From Bacteroidales bacterium (GTDB lineage: Bacteria; Bacteroidota; Bacteroidia; Bacteroidales; UBA1715), in the NCBI GenBank assembly GCA_031286165.1, contig JAITUU010000044.1:1-36127 (forward strand): DNA of 36,127 nucleotides, in the 5' to 3' direction. A program made the translations under genes and the position numbers. The notes under the pieces were generated by a model. It was not told where the DNA came from, searched no databases, and saw only the letters and a program-made list of their open reading frames with translations. Shown here one piece after another: positions 7,626-14,290 of the stretch; positions within the stretch are counted from its first letter, which is position 1; the number at the start of each line of letters is the position of its first letter.

Positions 7626-9641
7626 ATGTTTATACGAATGAAATTTTTTCACAGCGTTCTTTTTGTCATTTTCTCGTTTTCGGCGGTGTTTGCGCAGCAT
7701 CATTCCGCACTTTCTGAAACCTTGCCTGCCGATACTATTGTATTTAATACTATTAATACCAATCTCGATAATTTGGTAAATTCGTTTTATGTGCGTCAGT
7801 CGCAGTATTGGAAGTATGCCAATCGTTCGGTGGGGCGCATGGCAGCCGATGTGGTGCCGGAATTTACCGCCGAGGTGTATAAAAAACGCATTGCGAAAAT
7901 TCCAACCGTTATTCCGCTTTCTTACAACGACCAAGTGCAGTCGTATATCAACGTGTATGCTTTTAAACGCCGTAATCAGGTGGAAATTATGATGGGACTT
8001 GCGGAATATTATTTTCCGCTGTTTGAAGAAATTTTGGAACAAAACAATGTGCCGCAGGAATTAAAATATTTGGCGGTGATAGAGTCGGCACTCAATCCGC
8101 GAGCAACTTCGCCTGTGGGTGCTGCCGGATTGTGGCAATTTATGCCTGCCACCGGAAAAATATATAATCTCGAAATTAATTCATACATAGACGACCGCCG
8201 CGACCCTATGAAATCTACCGCTGCTGCTGCGAAATATTTGGGCACACTCTACAAAATGTTCGATGATTGGTTGCTCGCCATTGCAGCCTACAACTGTGGA
8301 CCGGGCAATGTGCGCAAAGCAATAGTGCGTTCGGGCGGAAAAGGGAACTTTTGGGAAGTATATAATCATTTGCCCAAAGAAACGCGCGGCTATGTGCCGG
8401 CGTATATAGCCGCCTACTATGTGTTTGAGCATCACGTGGAGCACAATTTGTGGGCACGCGAAATTCAACTTCCGCCGGCAATAGATACTATTCATATAGC
8501 GCAACGTATTAATTTACAGCAAATTAGCGGAGTTCTCAATGTGCCGCTGCAGCAATTGCAAGATATGAATCCGCACTGCCGCACGGGAATTTTTCCGCAT
8601 ACCGACAAAGTGCACGCGCTCTATTTGCCGGTAGAGTATGTGAGTCCATTTTTGCAACTGCAAGATTCTATTTTTGCTTATAACGATAGTTTGCATTTTA
8701 ACGACAGCAAACTCACCCAAGCACCTTCCATAAGCACTGCCAATGTGAGTTCGGGCGGAAAAACTACCGTGTATTATTATGTGAAAAAAGGTGATAATTT
8801 GGGTATGATAGCCAAATGGTACAATGTGAATGCAAATGACATAAAATCGTGGAACAAACTGAAAAGTACGGCTCTTGCGGTGAATCAAAAACTAACAATT
8901 CAGGTGCCGGCGGAGTATAAGGATTATTATTCCAAAATTACGAGTATGAGTTTGGCGCAAAAGCAAAAATTGACACAACCAACGCAAAAACAGCGCAATG
9001 CGGGCTATGTGGCGCAAAGTTCTACGCCGAAACCTGTGGCAACGCAAAATACTGCTTCGCAAAACTCTGTTTCGCAATCAGATAGTAGTAATGCTATTGC
9101 TGCAAATACTACTAAACCTGCGCAATCGCAACAGATGCCAAGTGTTGCGCCGGCAAGCGGCAAAACCACCGTGCTGTATGCCGTGCAAAAAGGTGATAAC
9201 TTGGGGCTGATAGCGCAGTGGTACAATGTGGGAGTTGCTGATTTGAAATCGTGGAATAATTTGAAAAGCACATCACTTATGGTGGGGCAAAAACTGAAAG
9301 TGCAAGTGCCGGCAGAGTATAAAGATTATTATACCAAAATAGCCACTATGACACTTGCGCAAAAGCAAAAACTAACGCAACCTACTGTAAAACAACAAAA
9401 CACTACCGCCGTAGCGCAAACCGCCGAACCCTCGAAAACACCGCCAACCGCCAACAATCAAACATCAATACAACAAGAAGGCAATAATAGTTTTGTGTAT
9501 CACACCGTAGCCGCAGGAGAAACCCTGTATTCAATTTCAAAAAAATACGACAACGTAACCGTAGATAGTTTGATGGCACTCAATAATTTGACTTCAAATA
9601 GTTTGAAAATAGGTGTCCGACTGAAAGTGAAACAGATATAA
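7626..9641 (+). CDS. Membrane-bound lytic murein transglycosylase (MltD-like) with three LysM domains
   Basis: 671 residues from 7626; an ATG at 7638 gives a more typical signal peptide (MKFFHSVLFVIFSFSAVFAQ). The SLT goose-lysozyme-like domain spans ~residues 135-260, with catalytic Glu153 in VIESALNP, GLWQFMPATG, and AIAAYNCGPGNVRKA. LysM domains lie at ~380-425, ~515-560 and ~624-671. LysM1 and LysM2, each with the following AEYKDYY...KQKLTQPT linker, are an obvious internal duplication. The family cleaves peptidoglycan to 1,6-anhydromuropeptides, and LysM holds it on the wall. Promoter of the four-heptamer type. Confidence 0.92.
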   Translation: MFIRMKFFHSVLFVIFSFSAVFAQHHSALSETLPADTIVFNTINTNLDNLVNSFYVRQSQYWKYANRSVGRMAADVVPEFTAEVYKKRIAKIPTVIPLSYNDQVQSYINVYAFKRRNQVEIMMGLAEYYFPLFEEILEQNNVPQELKYLAVIESALNPRATSPVGAAGLWQFMPATGKIYNLEINSYIDDRRDPMKSTAAAAKYLGTLYKMFDDWLLAIAAYNCGPGNVRKAIVRSGGKGNFWEVYNHLPKETRGYVPAYIAAYYVFEHHVEHNLWAREIQLPPAIDTIHIAQRINLQQISGVLNVPLQQLQDMNPHCRTGIFPHTDKVHALYLPVEYVSPFLQLQDSIFAYNDSLHFNDSKLTQAPSISTANVSSGGKTTVYYYVKKGDNLGMIAKWYNVNANDIKSWNKLKSTALAVNQKLTIQVPAEYKDYYSKITSMSLAQKQKLTQPTQKQRNAGYVAQSSTPKPVATQNTASQNSVSQSDSSNAIAANTTKPAQSQQMPSVAPASGKTTVLYAVQKGDNLGLIAQWYNVGVADLKSWNNLKSTSLMVGQKLKVQVPAEYKDYYTKIATMTLAQKQKLTQPTVKQQNTTAVAQTAEPSKTPPTANNQTSIQQEGNNSFVYHTVAAGETLYSISKKYDNVTVDSLMALNNLTSNSLKIGVRLKVKQI

Positions 9642-9652
9642 AAACGAGATTT

Positions 9653-9680
9653 GAGTAGTGAGTATAGAGCAATGAGAAAT
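9653..9680. repeat. Heptamer array, GAGTAGT family (copy 1)
   Basis: Four 7-bp units beginning GAG at 9653, 9660, 9667 and 9674 (GAGTAGT, GAGTATA, GAGCAAT, GAGAAAT). A related 28-bp array lies at 14192-14219. It fills the spacer after the transglycosylase gene. Confidence 0.75.
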
Positions 9681-9692
9681 TCATTGATGGTA

Positions 9693-9720
9693 CTAACAAC
9701 TAATCACTAACAACTAATTC
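9693..9720. repeat. Heptamer array, CTAACAA family (copy 2)
   Basis: Units CTAACAA, CTAATCA, CTAACAA and CTAATTC start at 9693, 9700, 9707 and 9714; the next heptamer already contains the ATG of the U32 gene. The first 25 bp equal 295-319. No TAnnTTTG box lies between it and the gene. Confidence 0.85.
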
Positions 9721-9722
9721 CT

Positions 9723-10946
9723 ATGATAGAAATAATGTCGCCCGTAGGTTCGTATGAATCGCTTATGGCAGCCATACAAGCCGGTGCAGGGTCGGTGTAT
9801 TTTGGAATTTCCGGGCTGAATATGCGTTCGCGTTCGGCACATAATTTTACCACCGAAGACCTCGCCAATATTGTGGCGATTTGCAACGAACACGGCGTAA
9901 AATCCTATCTTACGGTGAATACCATAGTGTTCGATAGCGACATGACCACGCTGCACGAAATTATGCAGGCGGCAAAAACGCACAAGGTCAGTGCTGTAAT
10001 TGCCAGCGATATTGCCGCAATTTTGTGTGCACGCGAATATGGTGTGGAAGTACACATTTCTACCCAACTCAATATTACTAATTTTGAAGCGGTGAAATTT
10101 TATGCTCGCTATGCCGATGTAATTGTGCTTGCTCGCGAAATGACTTTGCCGCAGGTAAAACAAATATCGCAGGCGATTAAAGAGCAGAATGTGTGCGGAC
10201 CTTCGGGAAATGTGCTGCGCATAGAAATGTTTGCCCATGGTGCACTGTGCATGAGTGTATCGGGAAAATGCTATTTGAGTCTGCACGAGCAAAATTATTC
10301 TGCCAATAAAGGTGCTTGCCTGCAAACCTGCCGAAAAGGCTACATTGTAACCGAAAAAGAAAGTGGAAACGAACTTGAAATCGACAATGAATACATTATG
10401 TCGCCCAAAGATTTGTGCACTATCGGGTTTTTAGACGAAATGCTCGATGCCGGTGTTGAGGTTTTGAAAATAGAAGGACGTGCGCGAAGTGCGGAATACG
10501 TAAAAACCGTAACGCAGTGTTATCACGAAGCGGTGGAGGCAATAGAAACGAATACCTACTCCGAAGAAAAAATTGCGCAGTGGAAAATGCGCCTTGCAAA
10601 AGTATTCAATCGCGGATTTTGGAATGGCTACTACTTGGGTCAGCGACTTGGCGAGTGGAGCCGAAGTTACGGCAGTGAGGCTACTACGCGAAAAATGCGT
10701 GTGGGAAAATGTACCAACTTTTTTTCAAACCTGAATGTTGCCGAATTTCTTATGCAGTCAGACGAACTGAATGTGGGCGATGAAGTGCTCATAATAGGCT
10801 CAACAACGGGCGTGGTGGAAATGCAGGTTTCCGAAATTCGTGTGAATTTACAACCGGTGCAAAAAACGGTGAAAGGCGAAAGTTTTTCTATGCAAGTATC
10901 CGAAAAAATCCGCCGCGGCGATGTGATTTATAAGGTAGTGAGTTAA
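9723..10946 (+). CDS. Peptidase U32-family protein (tRNA/rRNA hydroxylation type)
   Basis: 407 residues, with the N-terminal TIM-barrel pattern IEIMSPVGSYESLMAAIQAGAGSVYFG typical of YegQ/TrhP/RlhA proteins. Four cysteines (176, 183, 199, 203, in GALCMSVSGKC and GACLQTC) match the family's Fe-S cluster site. Relatives hydroxylate tRNA U34 (TrhP) or 23S rRNA C2501 (RlhA) using prephenate; which applies here cannot be read from sequence, and the 'peptidase' name is historical. The start is fixed by the ATG at 9723 directly after the heptamers. The convergent neighbour shares its TTAA stop. Confidence 0.9.
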   Translation: MIEIMSPVGSYESLMAAIQAGAGSVYFGISGLNMRSRSAHNFTTEDLANIVAICNEHGVKSYLTVNTIVFDSDMTTLHEIMQAAKTHKVSAVIASDIAAILCAREYGVEVHISTQLNITNFEAVKFYARYADVIVLAREMTLPQVKQISQAIKEQNVCGPSGNVLRIEMFAHGALCMSVSGKCYLSLHEQNYSANKGACLQTCRKGYIVTEKESGNELEIDNEYIMSPKDLCTIGFLDEMLDAGVEVLKIEGRARSAEYVKTVTQCYHEAVEAIETNTYSEEKIAQWKMRLAKVFNRGFWNGYYLGQRLGEWSRSYGSEATTRKMRVGKCTNFFSNLNVAEFLMQSDELNVGDEVLIIGSTTGVVEMQVSEIRVNLQPVQKTVKGESFSMQVSEKIRRGDVIYKVVS

Positions 10947-11458
10947 AAAATCAATTCCACGCGCGTTTCCGAAATTTTATTGATGCCGATAGGAGTGTTG
11001 TAGTAGGTACTCACGCCTTTTATCAGTCCGATAAATAAATCTATGAGATTTTTTTTCGATACGTAATCTACGCGCACCGTGTGGGCGTTTAATTCGGTAA
11101 ATATAAATTGCGGCGGTTGCGCATTGGGTATAGAGGCGGTGGTGTGTGCGTGCACGGTGTTCAGGCTCAGTACATATTGCTTGGCGTTTTTTGCGCGAAT
11201 GTAAAATATGCGATACATACGCGGCACGTAGGTATTCACCCAATAGTCGCCGAATTTGTCGAACACATCTTGTTGTGAAAGGTTGAGTATGGTGGCAGTG
11301 CTTGCAAAAATTTTTATAACGCGGCGGTCGTCAATATCTTCCAACGGGCGAATAAGTAAATCCAATTCGCTTGCGTGTTGCAAAATTTCTTCCCACGCCG
11401 CGTTGCCATATTGGTTTTGCACTAATTCCGATAAACATTTCACAATAGAACCTTTCAT
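10943..11458 (-). CDS. H-NOX-like heme NO-binding protein
   Basis: 171 residues, close to the ~180 of stand-alone H-NOX proteins. The fold is recognised from MKGSIVKCLSELVQNQYGNAAW, the LNTVHAHT helix and the PNAQPPQF turn. The candidate proximal heme ligand is His103. The heme-propionate motif Y-x-S-x-R is here Y132-V-S134-K-K136, so Arg is replaced by Lys. H-NOX proteins sense NO (or O2) and usually act through a partner kinase, cyclase or chemotaxis protein; none is adjacent. It lies 18 nt after parC, so it is probably in the parC transcript. Stops overlap with the U32 gene. Confidence 0.82.
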   Translation of the reverse strand: MKGSIVKCLSELVQNQYGNAAWEEILQHASELDLLIRPLEDIDDRRVIKIFASTATILNLSQQDVFDKFGDYWVNTYVPRMYRIFYIRAKNAKQYVLSLNTVHAHTTASIPNAQPPQFIFTELNAHTVRVDYVSKKNLIDLFIGLIKGVSTYYNTPIGINKISETRVELIF

Positions 11459-11476
11459 ACTGCTGATTTTTCGCTA

Positions 11477-14107
11477 TTAAAATAAACTTCCTTGATTGGC
11501 TTTTTCCCACGCTTCTTTATCGAAGGACGGACTTGATTTTTCTTGTGTGTCGCCATCGGTTTCGCCCTTGTTTTCCTCGCTTTCGTCTATTTCGGGTGCT
11601 TTGTCGAGGGGTTCTATAAATTCCATAGTGCCAATGGTGAAGGTAGAAATACGTTTTCCGCGTGCTTTTACACCTTTTACACCTATAAATTCGTCCACGT
11701 CTATCAATTCTGCTTCGCGCGAGGCGTGTTTTCCGCTGAAATTGATTTGCAGTTGCGGATAATCGTCATCGTTTATCAAAATGAGTTTCGACTGCTCGTG
11801 GTCGCCTATAAAACTCAAATATTTTGCCGTTTCTTCAATTTCAAACCGTTTAATGTAGTAATTATCTTGCTCGGCATCGAAGAATACGGCAGTCCAAATT
11901 TTATCGGCATCGAATTTTTCTATGCTGTGAATATCTATTTCGTAGTGATTGCTCAAATCAAAGGTGGTGAGTGTGTATTTTCCGTCTTTGGTAATTACCA
12001 AAATTTTATCGGAACCTTTAAATTCGCCTAAAAATTCACCATAACCGCTGTCGTTCAATCGTTTTGTTTCGGGATTAAAATAAATTTTTCGTCCGCCGAG
12101 TGTAGAAACTCCTTCTTCGATTTTCAAAATTTTCAGCGTAGGGTGTTTTGTAAGAATATTTCCCTGCGAAGCCCGTCCTTTAATAGCCTGCGTGCTAAAA
12201 TCTATTTCAAATACATTTTTGCGCAAGCGAGCATTCGGGCGTAAATATACTTTTATAATTTCCGCTTCACCGTTAGGATTTGCACTGAAATAAAGGATTT
12301 TTGAATTTTTTTCACCGCGTGTAACGTTGTATTCTTTGTCGCGCGTAACACCCGTAACGGCAAATCGTTTCATATATACTATACCGGTTTTGCCATCGCG
12401 GTAGGCGGCGTTGTATATGGTGCGTTCGTCATTTTTGCGGAATACGCCTATGTGAATAATATTTTTGCCGAAAAATGCTTTTTCCGAAACTTTCGATATG
12501 CGGTAACTTCCGTCTTGCATGAACACAATAATATCGTCAATATCGGAGCAATCGCACACAAATTCGTCTTTTTTTAAGTTTGTGCCCACAAATCCATCGG
12601 CATAGTTGGCATAGAGTTTTGTGTTGGCTATCACCACTTGGGTAGCCTCAATTTGCTCAAAATTGCGAATTTCGGTTTTGCGCTCACGTCCGGCACCGTA
12701 TTTTTTTAGTATTTGCGTGAAATAATTTATGGCATAATCGGTAATGTGCGCCAAGTGATTTTTCACTTCTTTTATTTCTATATCAATGTCTTTGAGGTGT
12801 TCATCGGCTTTAAATGAACTGAATTTTGAAATTCGCTTGATAGGAATATTGGAAAGCATCACGCAATCTTCGCGCGTTACGGCACGCCAAAAATGCGTTA
12901 CGTGCGGTGCCAAACCTTTGTCGATAGTGCTGAGAATATCTTCTTCTGTTTTACAGGGTTTGATTAATTCATACACCTCTTTTTCTATAAAAATCTTTTC
13001 GAGCGAGGTTTTTATCCACTCTTCTTTCAATTCGTTCAAGCGAATTTCCAATTCCTGACGAAGTAAATCGCGGGTATTGTTGGTAGAAATGCGTAAAATT
13101 TCGCTCACACCCAAAAACTGTGGGTGTTTATCTAAAATCACACTTGAATTGGGAGAAATAGAAATTTCACAATCGGTGAATACGTAGAGTGCGTCTATGG
13201 TTTCATCGGGCGACACTCCGGCAGGCAAGTGTACCAAAATTTCCACTCCGGCAGCCGTGTTGTCATCTACTTTTTTTATTTTTATGGTGCCCTTGTCGTT
13301 GGCTTTCAGTATAGAATCTATTACTTGCGAAGTGGTGCGGCTGAACGGCACATCGGTAATGGCAAGGGTTTTATTGTCGATTTTCGAGATTTTGGCACGT
13401 ACTTTTATAGAACCGCCGCGCAAACCATCGTTGTATTTGCTTACATCTACCATGCCGCCCGTAGGAAAATCGGGATAGAGTTCAAAGGCTTCGTTTTTCA
13501 GAAATTTGATACTTGCTTCCAAAAGTTCCACAAAATTGTGCGGCATAATTTTACTCGCCATACCCACGGCAATACCTTCCACGCCTTGCGCCAAAAGCAG
13601 TGGGAATTTTACCGGCAGGGTAATCGGTTCTTTATTTCTGCCGTCATACGATGCCTTCCATGCGGTAATTTTGGGATTGAACACCACTTCGAGTGCGAAT
13701 TTTGAGAGGCGTGCCTCTATGTATCGCGAGGCTGCCGCGCGGTCGCCGGTGAAAATATTTCCCCAGTTTCCCTGCATATCTATGAGCAAATCTTTTTGCC
13801 CCAAACCCACCAAAGCATCGCCAATAGAGGCATCGCCGTGAGGGTGAAATTGCATGGTGTGTCCTATAATATTGGCAACTTTATTGTAGCGCCCATCGTC
13901 CATGCGTTTCATGGAGTGCAAAATCCTGCGTTGCACAGGTTTCAATCCGTCATTCACGTAAGGAACGGCGCGTTCCAAAATTACATACGATGCGTAATCC
14001 AAAAACCAATTTTCGTAATGTCCCGATAAATAGGTAATGTGTCGTGCTCCGGTTTCGGGCTGTGGGTTTGCGTTATCTTCTGCGTGCAACTCTATTTCAT
14101 CGCTCAT
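11477..14107 (-). CDS. parC: DNA topoisomerase IV subunit A
   Basis: 876 residues. The start at 14107 (MSDEIELHAED) is chosen because the longer frame runs back through the promoter. The breakage-reunion domain is at ~25-480 (YVNDGLKPVQRRIL, HPHGDASIGDALV) with catalytic Tyr129 in AASRYIEARL. The C-terminal blades lack a clean GyrA box; IKGRASQGNIL is the nearest. The N-terminal HYENWFLDYASYVI motif is the Bacteroidota ParC form. ParC with ParE decatenates daughter chromosomes; parE is not in the window. The acidic Glu/Asp/Ser tail ends in GSLF. Promoter of the four-heptamer type. Confidence 0.93.
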   Translation of the reverse strand: MSDEIELHAEDNANPQPETGARHITYLSGHYENWFLDYASYVILERAVPYVNDGLKPVQRRILHSMKRMDDGRYNKVANIIGHTMQFHPHGDASIGDALVGLGQKDLLIDMQGNWGNIFTGDRAAASRYIEARLSKFALEVVFNPKITAWKASYDGRNKEPITLPVKFPLLLAQGVEGIAVGMASKIMPHNFVELLEASIKFLKNEAFELYPDFPTGGMVDVSKYNDGLRGGSIKVRAKISKIDNKTLAITDVPFSRTTSQVIDSILKANDKGTIKIKKVDDNTAAGVEILVHLPAGVSPDETIDALYVFTDCEISISPNSSVILDKHPQFLGVSEILRISTNNTRDLLRQELEIRLNELKEEWIKTSLEKIFIEKEVYELIKPCKTEEDILSTIDKGLAPHVTHFWRAVTREDCVMLSNIPIKRISKFSSFKADEHLKDIDIEIKEVKNHLAHITDYAINYFTQILKKYGAGRERKTEIRNFEQIEATQVVIANTKLYANYADGFVGTNLKKDEFVCDCSDIDDIIVFMQDGSYRISKVSEKAFFGKNIIHIGVFRKNDERTIYNAAYRDGKTGIVYMKRFAVTGVTRDKEYNVTRGEKNSKILYFSANPNGEAEIIKVYLRPNARLRKNVFEIDFSTQAIKGRASQGNILTKHPTLKILKIEEGVSTLGGRKIYFNPETKRLNDSGYGEFLGEFKGSDKILVITKDGKYTLTTFDLSNHYEIDIHSIEKFDADKIWTAVFFDAEQDNYYIKRFEIEETAKYLSFIGDHEQSKLILINDDDYPQLQINFSGKHASREAELIDVDEFIGVKGVKARGKRISTFTIGTMEFIEPLDKAPEIDESEENKGETDGDTQEKSSPSFDKEAWEKANQGSLF

Positions 14108-14133
14108 AATTAGTCTGCCAAAAGTGTTTTGCG

Positions 14134-14141
14134 CAAAAGTA
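14134..14141 (-). promoter_or_regulatory. parC promoter
   Basis: Perfect TACTTTTG on the minus strand, ~27 nt before the ATG at 14107, directly downstream of the 9-nt linker ATTAATTTG. Confidence 0.75.
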
Positions 14142-14150
14142 CAAATTAAT

Positions 14151-14178
14151 TGTAAATTGTAAATTGCAAATTGTAATT
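14151..14178 (-). repeat. Four-heptamer promoter array upstream of parC
   Basis: Read on the minus strand from the gene outwards: ATTTACA (14157-14151), ATTTACA, ATTTGCA and AATTACA (14178-14172), then an A-rich flank. Confidence 0.85.
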
Positions 14179-14191
14179 TATTTTTAGGAAA

Positions 14192-14219
14192 TAGTAGTGA
14201 GTACAGAGTAATGACGCAG
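14192..14219. repeat. Heptamer array, GAGTAGT family (copy 2)
   Basis: Units at 14192, 14199, 14206 and 14213 (TAGTAGT, GAGTACA, GAGTAAT, GACGCAG). The first three each differ by one base from the array at 9653. Confidence 0.7.
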
Positions 14220-14290
14220 AAATGAATGAGATACAAAATCCGAATGATTGCACAATAATCACCTTGTGTGATGTGGCGGCAGAGGTAAAA

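Noticed and set aside
14108..14236. Longer N-terminus for ParC starting at 14236
   Set aside because: It would place the -7 box and the heptamer array inside the coding region; the 14107 start gives the normal protein.
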